From positions 3,286,001-3,350,000 of the forward strand of contig NZ_OZ244781.1 of assembly GCF_965219595.1 (NCBI RefSeq): a stretch of 64,000 bases of DNA, in the 5' to 3' direction. A program made the position numbers and the translations under genes. A model generated the notes under the pieces. That model saw only the letters and a program-made list of their open reading frames with translations, had not been told where the DNA came from and did no database searches. The DNA is from Poriferisodalis sp022821985 (GTDB lineage: Bacteria > Actinomycetota > Acidimicrobiia > Acidimicrobiales > Poriferisodalaceae). Below are positions 15,853-24,951 of the stretch, in pieces. Numbering within the stretch: position 1 is the stretch's first letter; every line of letters starts with the position of its first letter.

Positions 15853-18105
15853 TTGAGCACACCGAAGGTTGGCACGACGGTCCATGAATCGACGCCGGGG
15901 TGGGACCCGCCGAGACGTCCGCCCCCGGGGGCACCCAATGTCGTGGTGATCGTGCTTGACGACACCGGGTTCGCGCAGCTCGGGTGCTTCGGCTCGGACA
16001 TCGACACACCGAACATCGACCGACTGGCCAACGGCGGGCTGCGCTACACGAACTTCCACACCACGGCCCTGTGCTCGCCCACCCGGGCATGCTTGCTGAC
16101 CGGGCGCAACCACCACTCGGTGGGCATGCGGTTCGTCTCGAACGTCGACAGCGGATTCTCGAACAGCCGCGGCGCCATCTCGCCGAAGGCCGCAACGATG
16201 GCCGAGATGCTCCGCGAACACGGGTACGGCACCTTCGCGCTGGGCAAATGGCATCTCGCAACGCTCGAAGACTGCTCTCCCGCCGGGCCGATGGACCATT
16301 GGCCGCTGCAGCGCGGCTTCGACCGCTACTACGGCTTCCTGGGCCCGGCAACCGACCAGTTCTCCCCCGAGCTGAGCATCGACAATCACCCGATCGATCC
16401 GCCGTCGCAGGCCGGCTACCACGTGTCCGAGGACCTCGTCGATCAGGCGATCGCCATGATCACCGCCCACCAAGGCTCCGCTCCCGGCAGACGCTTCTTT
16501 GCCTACGTGGCCTTCGGCGCCACCCACTCGCCGCATCAGGCGCCCCGCAACTACATCGAGAAGTACCGCGGCCGCTATGACGACGGCTGGGACATCGTGC
16601 GGCGCCGCTGGTTCGAGCGGCAGCTCGCACTCGGCGTGGTGCCCGAGGGGACGATCCTCGCGCCGCGCAACCCCGGCGTCGAGCCGTGGGACGAGCTGCC
16701 CGACGCCAACAAGGCCATCTACCTGCGCATGCAGGAGGCGTTCGCCGGCTTGCTCGATCACACCGACGACCAGATCGGCCGGCTGATCGACTTCCTCGAG
16801 AAGATCGACGTTCTCGACGACACGATCGTGATGCTGGTGTCTGACAACGGCGCCAGCCAGGAAGGCGGCAAGCACGGCACGCTGAACGAGCTGGCGTATT
16901 TCAACGAGATCGAGACGGCGATCGAGGGGATGCTCGAGCGAGTCGACGAGATCGGCGGCCCGAACATCTACAACAACTACCCGTGGGGCTGGGCCCAGGT
17001 CGGCAACACCCCGCTGCGCTTCTACAAGCAGAACACCTACGAGGGCGGCATCCGCGACCCGCTCATCGTGCACTGGCCCAACGGCATCAGCGACGCCGGC
17101 GGCCTGCGAGACCAGTACCACCACACGATCGACCTGCTGCCGACGGTCCTCGAATGCGTCGGCGTGGAGGCGCCCGAGACCTACCGCGGTGTCGCGCAGA
17201 TGCCGGTCGAGGGCACGAGTCTTCGATACACGTTCGATTCGCCGTCGGCGCCGACCCGCAGGACGACGCAGTACTACGAGATGATCGGCCACCGCGCCAT
17301 CTGGCACGACGGATGGAAGGCGGTGACCATGCATGCCCCCGGCACCCCGTACGAGGACGACCAGTGGGCGCTGTACCACACCGATGTGGACTTCTCCGAG
17401 TGCGTCGATCTCGCTGGGACTCACCCCGACAAAGTGCGAGAGCTCGTCAATCGCTGGTGGTCCGAAGCGGGCAAGTACAACGTGATGCCCCTCGACGACC
17501 GGCGCGGCGGCGACGCCATCGTCCGGCGCCGATCCGGTCATGGCCCGCCGGGCAAGACACAGCGCTTCTACGCCGGCACGCCGCACCTCCAGCGTGGCAA
17601 GACGCCCGACATCCGCAACCGGTCCTTCAGGATCACCGCCCGGGTGACCCGTGCCGATGGCGACGGCGGCGTGCTCGTGGCCTACGGCGCCCGCACCACG
17701 GGGCTGACGTTCTTCGTGCAAGACGACCACCTGTGGTTCACCTACAACCGGCTCGGCCAGATGTTCGACGTGCGCAGCGACACTCCGCTGCCCGAAGGCG
17801 AGCTCGACCTGGTTGTCACGTTCACCAAGACCGCGCAAGCCCAGGGCACCGCGGAGCTGTCGTGCGTGCGCGACGGCACCGCGACCGAGATGGGGCGCGG
17901 CCCCGTCGAGATGGTGCCCTACCGCGAGACTCTCTACGGCATGGACATCGGCAAGGACGCCGGCCCCACGGTGACCGACGCCTACCAAGGCCCTTTCCCG
18001 TTCACGGGTAGGCTCGAATGGGTCGAGTACGAGCTTGAAGACGACCGCGACGACCTGATCAAGGCGGCCGAGGTTGAGCTCAAGAACCAGTTGGCGGACC
18101 AATGA
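15853..18105 (+). CDS. Type I (formylglycine) arylsulfatase
   Basis: 750 residues from a TTG start preceded by GGGGAGGG. The N-terminal alkaline-phosphatase-fold domain shows VVVIVLDDTGFAQLG (metal-binding Asp pair), NIDRLANGGLRYTNFH, and CSPTRACLLTGRN, where the Cys of CxPxR is the residue oxidised to formylglycine. LGKWHLA and MLVSDNGASQEGG complete the active-site set. The C-terminal 200 residues form a beta-rich domain. It hydrolyses sulfate esters. No clear signal peptide is seen, so it may act in the cytoplasm or need another export route. The stop overlaps the next start (ATGA). Confidence 0.93.
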   Translation: MSTPKVGTTVHESTPGWDPPRRPPPGAPNVVVIVLDDTGFAQLGCFGSDIDTPNIDRLANGGLRYTNFHTTALCSPTRACLLTGRNHHSVGMRFVSNVDSGFSNSRGAISPKAATMAEMLREHGYGTFALGKWHLATLEDCSPAGPMDHWPLQRGFDRYYGFLGPATDQFSPELSIDNHPIDPPSQAGYHVSEDLVDQAIAMITAHQGSAPGRRFFAYVAFGATHSPHQAPRNYIEKYRGRYDDGWDIVRRRWFERQLALGVVPEGTILAPRNPGVEPWDELPDANKAIYLRMQEAFAGLLDHTDDQIGRLIDFLEKIDVLDDTIVMLVSDNGASQEGGKHGTLNELAYFNEIETAIEGMLERVDEIGGPNIYNNYPWGWAQVGNTPLRFYKQNTYEGGIRDPLIVHWPNGISDAGGLRDQYHHTIDLLPTVLECVGVEAPETYRGVAQMPVEGTSLRYTFDSPSAPTRRTTQYYEMIGHRAIWHDGWKAVTMHAPGTPYEDDQWALYHTDVDFSECVDLAGTHPDKVRELVNRWWSEAGKYNVMPLDDRRGGDAIVRRRSGHGPPGKTQRFYAGTPHLQRGKTPDIRNRSFRITARVTRADGDGGVLVAYGARTTGLTFFVQDDHLWFTYNRLGQMFDVRSDTPLPEGELDLVVTFTKTAQAQGTAELSCVRDGTATEMGRGPVEMVPYRETLYGMDIGKDAGPTVTDAYQGPFPFTGRLEWVEYELEDDRDDLIKAAEVELKNQLADQ

Positions 18106-19223
18106 GCCTGATGACCACCGCGAGATTCAGCGCCGACGAGCTGTATGAGATCGTCGAGACCTACGCGAGCTTCGGCAACCACCACACCGGCACCCCGGCC
18201 GATGCCCAGACCACCGCCTGGCTGACCGACGTCCTTCGAAGCCTCGGTGCCTCGGTGCACGAAGACTGGTTCGAGTTCGACCGTTTCGTCTGCACTGCCG
18301 AGTTGAGGACCGCCCACGGAGCCGTGCCCGCGCTGCCCGTCTTCTACTGCGCGGCAGGCGACTGGCGCACCACGAACCTCTCCGTAGTTGACGTCGATGT
18401 CAACATCGTCGGCAACCCGCGAGGGCTCGACCCCTACCTCCAAGCCGATCCTGACGCAGCGGCGCTCGTCATGGCCATCGGAGGTCTCGACGACCATCCC
18501 GTGCAGTGCAACCGAGTGCCGCAGATGCCGACAACCCCCGGGCGCCCTGCAGTCATCATTCCGGGCAACTGGGCCCACCGTGTGCGCGGCGGCGACGCCG
18601 AATTGACCTTCACAGCGACGGCCGAGCCGGATCGCAGCGCCAACGTCATCGCCACGCTGGGCGCAACCGACGCACCGGCCATCAACATCACGACACCGCT
18701 GACCGGCTGGACCCCCGCCGGCGGTGAACGCGGCACCGGTCTCGCGGTCGCATTGGCAATGGCCGCCGATCTCGCTGCCGATCACCACGTCACGCTCTCG
18801 GTGTGCAGCGGCCACGAGATCGATCACATCGGTCTCAAGCACTATCTCGCCAGCCGCGACGTGACTGGCTGGCCGGTTGTCCATCTCGGCGCATCGGTTG
18901 GGGCGATCGAACCCGATTCGACGGGCCCGGCTGGGCTCGGCGCCCAACGGATGGTGCTGACCACGGCCAACGGCCAGGTCCGCGACGAGATTGGCCGCCG
19001 AGTGCTCGCAGCAAATTGGCGCTTGAGCCAGGTGAATCCGTGGCCCGGCGAAGGCGGCACATGGTTCGAAGCCGGCGCATCGGTGCTGTCGTTCCTGGGC
19101 GGATCATCGCTGTTCCACACCACCGCCGACACCGCCGCCGCTGCGACCACGCCGCAGGCCATGGCGCTGGCCGCCGAGGTTGCGGTGGACGCGGCCCGGC
19201 TCTTCCTCGACAGTCACCGGTAG
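18102..19223 (+). CDS. M28-like metallopeptidase-fold protein with atypical metal site
   Basis: 373 residues. The layout resembles M28 peptidases: an N-terminal part with SFGNHHTGTPADAQTTAWL, a small protease-associated-like insert, and a C-terminal half with GGERGTGLAVALAMA, SVCSGHEIDHIGLKHYL and FHTTADTA. Family members normally have an H-x-D pair and an Asp in D-N-A-S-G as zinc ligands; here those places read TTPLTGW and GERGTG. Only the Glu of SGHE and the final His look preserved. It may be an altered amidohydrolase or inactive. It is coupled to the sulfatase gene. I see no signal peptide. Confidence 0.55.
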   Translation: MSLMTTARFSADELYEIVETYASFGNHHTGTPADAQTTAWLTDVLRSLGASVHEDWFEFDRFVCTAELRTAHGAVPALPVFYCAAGDWRTTNLSVVDVDVNIVGNPRGLDPYLQADPDAAALVMAIGGLDDHPVQCNRVPQMPTTPGRPAVIIPGNWAHRVRGGDAELTFTATAEPDRSANVIATLGATDAPAINITTPLTGWTPAGGERGTGLAVALAMAADLAADHHVTLSVCSGHEIDHIGLKHYLASRDVTGWPVVHLGASVGAIEPDSTGPAGLGAQRMVLTTANGQVRDEIGRRVLAANWRLSQVNPWPGEGGTWFEAGASVLSFLGGSSLFHTTADTAAAATTPQAMALAAEVAVDAARLFLDSHR

Positions 19224-19244
19224 CCGTTACCGAGAGGCCGCGGC

Positions 19245-20042
19245 TCAGCGCACCAGTGCGTCAGCCGGGTCGGGGATCGCGGCGATGAGCCGCTGGGTGT
19301 ACGGGTCCTGGGGTCGTTCGCACACGTCGTCGGGACTGCCGCGCTCCACGATGCGCCCGTCGTGCATGACGAGCACCTCGTCGCAGAGCTGGCGAACCAG
19401 GGCCAGGTCGTGGGCGATGAACAGCATCGCGTTGTCAGCATCGACCAGCGCTCGCAACAGCCGCGCGACCCGCGTTCCGGTCGTGACGTCGAGAGAGCTG
19501 AGTGCCTCATCCAAGACGAGCACCCGGGGCTCGCTCGCCAGCGCCCTCGCTATGGCGACGCGCTGGCGCTGGCCGCCTGAGAGCTCCCGGGTGGTGCGTG
19601 GCCGCAACTCGGCGTCGAGACCCACATGTTCGAGAAGCTCATCGATGCGAGCGCTGTGCTCGGTGGGTTCGCGGTGGCCGTGCACTCTCAACGGTTCCCC
19701 GATGAGCTGTTCTGTGCTGTGGCGCGGATTGAGCGCCTGCAGCGGGTCCTGAAAGACAGCCTGGATGCGGCGGCGATAGTCAAGACCGGGATAGGTCGGC
19801 AGATCGTGGACTGCGACACCGTCGACGGTGACCTCGCCTTCGAACGGGACCAGACGCAGCAGGGCACGCGCCACGGTCGTCTTTCCCGAGCCGGATTCGC
19901 CCACGATGGCGGTGATCTTGCCCGAAGTGAGCTCGAAGCTGACATCGTCGACGGCGGTGAACGGCGGTGGCCACAGCGCCGTCAGGCTCCGGCGCCGCTT
20001 GAAGCGCACCGTCAGGCCATCCGCCGTCGCGAGCACGGTCAC
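19245..20042 (-). CDS. ABC transporter ATP-binding protein, peptide/nickel type (DppF-like)
   Basis: 265 residues starting at a GTG that overlaps the upstream stop (GTGA); the open frame beyond that GTG is not part of the protein. Walker A is GESGSGKTT, the signature LSGGQRQRVAIARAL, Walker B VLVLDEALSSLD, and the H-loop FIAHDLALV. Hydrolyses ATP to drive import with the permease proteins of this operon. The tail QDPYTQRLIAAIPDP is typical of the oligopeptide family. Last gene of the transporter operon. Confidence 0.92.
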   Translation of the reverse strand: MTVLATADGLTVRFKRRRSLTALWPPPFTAVDDVSFELTSGKITAIVGESGSGKTTVARALLRLVPFEGEVTVDGVAVHDLPTYPGLDYRRRIQAVFQDPLQALNPRHSTEQLIGEPLRVHGHREPTEHSARIDELLEHVGLDAELRPRTTRELSGGQRQRVAIARALASEPRVLVLDEALSSLDVTTGTRVARLLRALVDADNAMLFIAHDLALVRQLCDEVLVMHDGRIVERGSPDDVCERPQDPYTQRLIAAIPDPADALVR

Positions 20043-22012
20043 CGCTCGCCTCCGGGCTCGAATGCAGACGGTTCTACAGAGATAGCGGGCAGATCCAGTT
20101 CCTCGGCATGGATGCAAGCGACCAGATGGCTTCGAACGTTCCTCAGCACTGGTTCGCGCTCGCGGCACTCCGGCGTTGCGTGCTCGCAGCGGGGCGCATA
20201 CACGCACCCGGCCGTCGGCACCGCAAGCGAAGCCGACCGGTCGATCTTCGGTTCGATCCTGACGCCCCCCACGTTGCGTGGCACCGAGAGCAGCAGCTCC
20301 GACGCGTAGGGGTGCTGCGGCGCCGTCACCAAGCCGGCCATCGGCGCCCGCTCGACCACCCGGCCCTGGTACATCACGAGGGTGCGATCGGCCAATTCGG
20401 CGGCCACTCCGAGATCGTGCGTGACCAACAGCACTGCCAGGCCACGCTGCTCGCCGAGTTGCTTGAGCAGCGTGATGATCTCGGCCTGGATCGTGACGTC
20501 GAGAGCAGTTGTGGGTTCATCGGCAATCAGCAGCCGGGGCTCACTGGCCAGAGCTTGAGCGATCACCACACGTTGCGCCATGCCACCCGAGATCTGGTCG
20601 GGGCGCAGGCGAGCGACCTCGGCAGGCCGCGGCAGGCCGACAGCGGTCAGCAGCTCGATGGTCCGGTCCGAGATCTCGCGCCGCGACATGCCCCCGACCC
20701 GTTTCAGCGCGTCGGCCATCTGCCGGCCCACCGTTTGCAGCGGGTTCAAGCTGGCAGCCGGCTCCTGGAAGACGACGCCGAGTTGGCTTCGCCAGCGGCG
20801 CTGTTCGCTTCGACTCATGTCGAGCAGGGACATGTCGCCGCTTGACGTCGCGAGCGACAGTTCGGCGGCACGCACGTCGGCCGGAGGTGTCAGCAGAGCT
20901 GCGACGGCCATCACCGCGCTGGTCTTGCCGCTCCCCGACTCGCCGACCAGGGCCACCACCTCGCCCTCGTCGACATGGAAATCTGCCGACAGCACCGCTG
21001 TCGTCGTGGGATAGTTGACCGACAGCGAGCGGACCGTGAGAACCCGGCTCGCTCCGGCAGCCCAATCGGCGCCTGCGGCAGTGCGGTCCAAGTTCGTCAT
21101 CGGCTGAGCGATTGGATCGACGATTGGCGCATCGACATCTTTCGAACGGGCAATGACCGGTTCGAGGTGGCCGGCCGGGTGGTCGAACGACTCGCCCCTG
21201 CGGCGCCGCAGCAGCGAATCACCGACGATGTTGATCGCCAGCACCGTGATGAAGATCGCCACCCCCGGAGGCACCGATTGAAAGGGGTTGTCGCGATGAA
21301 CACGCTGCGCGTTCGTGAGCATCGAACCCCAGCTGGCATCGGGGATCTCGACGCCGAGGCCGATGAAGCTCAGCCCAGCCTCGGTGACGATGGCCTGAGC
21401 AAAAACGGTGGTGGCGATCACGACAAGCGGGCCGCCGATATTCGGCAGGATGTGACGGAGCAGCAGACTCGAGCGGCCGAGGCCCACGACCCTCGCGCCA
21501 TCGACGTAGAGGCGCTCGCGTTCGCTCAGCGTCAACCCCCGCGCCAGTCTCGCCACGCTGGCCGAGAACGCCAGGCCGACGGCGATCATGGCTTGAGTCA
21601 GGCCGCCTCCGATGGCGGCAATGATGGCGATGGCAAAGACCAGAGCCGGGATCGCCGCCACCGCGTCGACCACGCGCATCACCAAGCGATCGAGCGCACC
21701 GCCGAGGAACCCCACCGTGATGCCGATCGGCACCCCGACCGCGATCGCAATCGCCGTCGCTTCCAATCCGGCAAGCGCAGCGATGCGCGTGCCCACCATG
21801 AGTCGACTGAGGGTGTCGCGCCCCAGGTTGTCGGTGCCAAGCCAATTCTCGCTGCTCGGGCCGACCATGATCTTCGAGAAGTCGCCGAGGTTGGGGTCGT
21901 GCGGCGAGAGCCACGGCCCGAGAATCGCCACCCCCGCCAGCAGCAGGATCAGCCCCCATGCGATCTTGACTATCGGGCTTTCACGTGCCGTTGGCGCCTC
22001 GGGTGCACTCAT
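20039..22012 (-). CDS. Fused ABC transporter permease (DppC-like) and ATPase (DppD-like)
   Basis: 657 residues. Residues 1-285 are a DppC/OppC permease: an N-terminal membrane helix, WLGTDNLGRDTLSRLM, several further helices and the EAGLSFIGLGVEIPDASWGSML coupling region. After a linker, residues about 345-610 are an ATPase with GESGSGKTS, ISGGMAQRVVIAQAL, LLIADEPTTALD and THDLGV, then a cysteine-containing tail (CVYAPRCEHATPEC) seen in DppD/OppD proteins and thought to bind a cluster. Such fusions are known in actinobacteria. It overlaps the genes on both sides by 4 bp. Confidence 0.9.
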   Translation of the reverse strand: MSAPEAPTARESPIVKIAWGLILLLAGVAILGPWLSPHDPNLGDFSKIMVGPSSENWLGTDNLGRDTLSRLMVGTRIAALAGLEATAIAIAVGVPIGITVGFLGGALDRLVMRVVDAVAAIPALVFAIAIIAAIGGGLTQAMIAVGLAFSASVARLARGLTLSERERLYVDGARVVGLGRSSLLLRHILPNIGGPLVVIATTVFAQAIVTEAGLSFIGLGVEIPDASWGSMLTNAQRVHRDNPFQSVPPGVAIFITVLAINIVGDSLLRRRRGESFDHPAGHLEPVIARSKDVDAPIVDPIAQPMTNLDRTAAGADWAAGASRVLTVRSLSVNYPTTTAVLSADFHVDEGEVVALVGESGSGKTSAVMAVAALLTPPADVRAAELSLATSSGDMSLLDMSRSEQRRWRSQLGVVFQEPAASLNPLQTVGRQMADALKRVGGMSRREISDRTIELLTAVGLPRPAEVARLRPDQISGGMAQRVVIAQALASEPRLLIADEPTTALDVTIQAEIITLLKQLGEQRGLAVLLVTHDLGVAAELADRTLVMYQGRVVERAPMAGLVTAPQHPYASELLLSVPRNVGGVRIEPKIDRSASLAVPTAGCVYAPRCEHATPECREREPVLRNVRSHLVACIHAEELDLPAISVEPSAFEPGGER

Positions 22013-22953
22013 GACACACGGGTCCGGGGATCGATGACGGTATAGGTGATGTCCAAGAGCAGCTGAACCAGCGCCACCCCGACTGCGGCAACGAACACGA
22101 AGCCCAGCACAACGGGCAGGTCGCCGTTCTGAATGGCTTCAAGCACGAGCGAGCCCAAGCCGGGATAGGCAAAGACCGCTTCCACGATCACCGCTCCGCC
22201 GAGCAGCACGCCGAACAGCGTGGCGGCGCTCGTGACCACCGGGATTGACGCATTGCGGAGCGCGGTCCGGTACAGGATCGACCGCCGTGACAGGCCAACC
22301 GACAAGGCGGTGCGGATATAGGGCTCGTGGAGCACTCGGACGAACGCGGCTCTCGTCTGGCGGGCAATCGCTGCGGCAGCGGCGGTGCCGAGCGCGATCG
22401 ACGGCAGCGTGATGCTGATCAACCAGTCCTTCACCGATTCGGTAGGGCCGGTGTAGGCCGTCGCCGGAAACACGTCATAGGGCAGCGCGACGAACGCCAC
22501 CAGCAGGATCCCGACCCAGAAATTCGGAATCGCTTGCCCCGTGGACGCCGCCGCGGTGATGACTGAGTCAGTCGCTCGACCGGCACGAACGCCCGCGGCG
22601 ATGCCGAGCACCATGCCGATGGTCGCCGCGACGAACAGCCCGCCCAGTGCCAGCGAGAACGTGACCGACAGGCGTTCCTTCAAGAGCTGGGAGACCTGGT
22701 TAGGCCCGTTCCACGACTCGCCCAAGTCGCCGGTGGCTGCGTTGCCCAGCCATCGGCCGTACTGAACGACGAAAGTGTCGTTGACGCCGATCTGCTCCCG
22801 GAATGACTCGTAGGCCTCCTCGGTCGCGTCGTCGCCCAGCCGCACGATGGCGGGATCGGTCTCGGTCAGCTGCAGCAGCGAGAACGTGATGAAGCTCGCG
22901 AGGATCACGAGCGGCACCAGCGACGCCACCCGGATCAGGACGGTGCGAGTCAC
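22009..22953 (-). CDS. ABC transporter permease, peptide/nickel type (DppB-like)
   Basis: 314 residues with an N-terminal membrane helix (LIRVASLVPLVILASFITFSLL), a periplasmic loop and five further helices, the usual DppB/OppB topology. The conserved coupling segment ARQTRAAFVRVLHEPYIRTALSVGLSRR is present. It pairs with the fused permease-ATPase, whose start overlaps its stop. The substrate is probably a peptide or other small polar compound delivered by the lipoprotein encoded upstream. A hairpin in the upstream spacer may lower permease expression. Confidence 0.92.
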   Translation of the reverse strand: MTRTVLIRVASLVPLVILASFITFSLLQLTETDPAIVRLGDDATEEAYESFREQIGVNDTFVVQYGRWLGNAATGDLGESWNGPNQVSQLLKERLSVTFSLALGGLFVAATIGMVLGIAAGVRAGRATDSVITAAASTGQAIPNFWVGILLVAFVALPYDVFPATAYTGPTESVKDWLISITLPSIALGTAAAAAIARQTRAAFVRVLHEPYIRTALSVGLSRRSILYRTALRNASIPVVTSAATLFGVLLGGAVIVEAVFAYPGLGSLVLEAIQNGDLPVVLGFVFVAAVGVALVQLLLDITYTVIDPRTRVS

Positions 22954-22983
22954 GTCGTCAGTCCGCCAAATGGGACAGTCGAA

Positions 22984-23016
22984 CTCCCCAGCCCGATGAT
23001 GTGTCGGGCTGGGGAG
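22984..23016 (-). terminator. Hairpin between binding-protein gene and permease genes (attenuator candidate)
   Basis: A perfect 13-bp inverted repeat, CTCCCCAGCCCGA and its complement, with a 7-base loop, in the 116-bp spacer between the binding-protein stop and the permease start. No run of U follows on the minus strand, so it may act as an mRNA-stabilising hairpin or a partial terminator that leaves more binding protein than permease. Confidence 0.6.
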
Positions 23017-23069
23017 CTCTGGGACTGGTCAGTGCAGATAAGGACCACGAAATGGGCGTGGCCCTGCGA

Positions 23070-24752
23070 TCACCCGACGCTCATGCCGTACGGGCGCGGC
23101 ATGATGTCGGCAGGGAGCATTTCGGCGCCAGCCACGCCAGGGCCAATGACCACGCCACCCGTCGCGTGCCCGTACACCATGACGAAGCCCTGATTCACGG
23201 CGTACGCGAAAGTCTTGGCCCACGCTTCATTCTGCGCTTCGACCGTGGTGGCCTCGAACGCCTTGGCGGCGAGATCGGCCAGCTCCCCACGGTCTGCCAG
23301 GAATGGGTCGAATCCATTTCCGGGTGCCAGACGCTGACGGTAGAAGCGCTCTGGCGGGTGGCCGGCGTTGAACGTCGGCGTCAGCGGTGTCACGCCGGCG
23401 CGCATCGTGCCGGCCAAGGTTCCCGGTTCCCCGACATTGACCGATACGTCCAGCCCGAGGGCAGTCCACATCTGCGCTATCGCCTCCACCGCAGGCGCGA
23501 GCGGCGGGATGGTCTCGATCGTGATGGCGAACCCGTCCGGGTAGCCGGCCTCGGCGAGCAGCGCCTTGGCACGGTCGAGATCGAAGGCCCACTGTTCGGT
23601 GGAGGGGTCATGCCACGCCTCGGTCGGCAGGAACCATCCGGGGTACGGGTTGCCCAGACCGTTCTGGATTGCTGCGTTGAACCCGTCCCGGTCGAGGGCC
23701 AGGTTCATTGCCTGCCGGACACGGACGTCGCCGATCGGTTCGAGCAGGACGCCGTCGATGTCCATGACCTGCACGTACCACAGGCCGGGCTCTGGGCCGT
23801 CGATGATCGTCAGCCCGGCGTCCTTGTAGGCTGACACCGACAGGTCGTCCTTGAAGATCAAGTCCAGCTCGCCGTTCAAGATGGCGTTTGTCGCTGCGTC
23901 GTTTTGCAGCAGACGGATCTCGATGCGCTCGACCTGGACCGATTCAGGGTCCCAGAATCCGTCGGTGCGGGCCGCGAAGTCCTGCTGAACGCCGGCCCGG
24001 GTGGATTCGGCGTCGAAGACCCAGCCGCCTGCGCCCACGGGAGTCACATCGACATTGGTGTCAAACGCACCCGGGCTCACCATCATCCCCGGCAGCCAGG
24101 TCAGCTCCTGAAGGAACGCCGTGGATGGCTCGACGAGATCGAAGCGGACGGTCATGTCGCTCACTGCGGTGACTGTCGCGATGTTGCTGTAGGTCGCTGC
24201 CTGCGGGCTGTCTTCTCGGGCCTTGGCTCGTTCAAAGTTGGCCACCACCGCAGCGGCGTCGAGAACTGCGCCGTCGCTGAACGTGATGCCCGATCTGATG
24301 TCGAGCTCGTAGGAAGACGAGGTGATGATGCGGAACGCCTCTGCCTGGCGTGGCGCCACTCCCCCGTCGGCACTGCGGACCAGCAAGGTGTCGTACACAG
24401 GCATCAGGTATGGCCCTTGCGCGATCCCGGCCATGACCGGGTCGTATGTCTGGACGTCGGTTGTCATCGCCATACGCAGCGTGCCGGACGGCCCGGCGGG
24501 TGCCTCATCGGCAGGTGCGTCGTCAGCCGACGCATCATCGGCGGGCGCGTCGTCCGCGGGCGCGTCCTCAGCCGGCGCGTCATCGGCCGGTGCATCGTCG
24601 GCGGCTACGTCGTCTGCAGACTCACTGGCTTCGGCGTCGCCACCAGTCGCCCCGTCTCCGCTATCGTCACCGCCGCAGCTCGCAGCTAGCAGCGCGAGCA
24701 CCGCGAGCACCGCGAGCAATAGGCGCAGCGGGTTCTTGGATCGCTGGGTCAT
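23070..24752 (-). CDS. Peptide/nickel-type solute-binding lipoprotein (SBP_bac_5)
   Basis: 560 residues. The chosen ATG has GGGAGGA directly upstream. The N-terminus is a lipoprotein signal, basic MTQRSKNPLR then a hydrophobic run ending LLAASC with Cys26 as lipidation site. Residues 47-86 are eight acidic pentads (mainly DDAPA) forming a flexible linker. The rest is the extracellular binding domain, with QTYDPVMAGIAQGPYL, a central ligand domain and AMNLALDRDGFN. It delivers substrate to the downstream permease. First gene of the operon. Confidence 0.92.
   Translation of the reverse strand: MTQRSKNPLRLLLAVLAVLALLAASCGGDDSGDGATGGDAEASESADDVAADDAPADDAPAEDAPADDAPADDASADDAPADEAPAGPSGTLRMAMTTDVQTYDPVMAGIAQGPYLMPVYDTLLVRSADGGVAPRQAEAFRIITSSSYELDIRSGITFSDGAVLDAAAVVANFERAKAREDSPQAATYSNIATVTAVSDMTVRFDLVEPSTAFLQELTWLPGMMVSPGAFDTNVDVTPVGAGGWVFDAESTRAGVQQDFAARTDGFWDPESVQVERIEIRLLQNDAATNAILNGELDLIFKDDLSVSAYKDAGLTIIDGPEPGLWYVQVMDIDGVLLEPIGDVRVRQAMNLALDRDGFNAAIQNGLGNPYPGWFLPTEAWHDPSTEQWAFDLDRAKALLAEAGYPDGFAITIETIPPLAPAVEAIAQMWTALGLDVSVNVGEPGTLAGTMRAGVTPLTPTFNAGHPPERFYRQRLAPGNGFDPFLADRGELADLAAKAFEATTVEAQNEAWAKTFAYAVNQGFVMVYGHATGGVVIGPGVAGAEMLPADIMPRPYGMSVG
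24495..24614 (-). repeat. 15-bp tandem repeat coding for acidic Ala-Pro linker
   Basis: Eight imperfect 15-bp units code for DDVAA, then DDAPA-type pentads, between the lipobox and the binding domain of the solute-binding lipoprotein. The repeat keeps the reading frame for any copy number, so its length may vary among strains. It probably tethers the domain away from the membrane. Confidence 0.85.
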
Positions 24753-24837
24753 GAGGTCCTCCCGACTCTCTCCCCAAAGATCCGAACCTAGTGGGCCGCA
24801 TCCCACTGGTGCTTGGGACAGCTGCGGTCGACGCTGA

Positions 24838-24912
24838 CCGGGGACTTCGCCCCGAGCGCCGCTCTAGCATTCGATCGTGGATCGAGCCGCCACGGATCAG
24901 CGACATGGCCTA
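24838..24912 (+). pseudogene. Deletion relic of a TIGR03084-type gene
   Basis: The first 46 bases, through the GTG at 24877, match the promoter and start of the TIGR03084-type gene at 14894-14938 with about six mismatches. From the shared GTGGATC onward the sequence instead matches the last 36 bases of that gene (15667-15702), with three mismatches and the same stop position. The whole interior is missing. The intact gene has GTGGATC at both its start and its 3' end, so one deletion between these 7-bp repeats in a second copy would give exactly this structure. No protein is expected from it. Confidence 0.8.
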
Positions 24913-24951
24913 ACGCCCTTTCGACTCAAGGAATCCGAGGCACGGCGACGC

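Noticed and set aside
15604..18102. Very long minus-strand open frame (832 codons) opposite the sulfatase
   Set aside because: It is the mirror of a high-GC coding region; its composition is rich in Arg, Val, Gly and His without motifs, while the plus strand has the full sulfatase set.
24495..24614. CRISPR-like short repeats
   Set aside because: Units are 15 bp, adjacent without spacers and in frame inside a lipoprotein gene.
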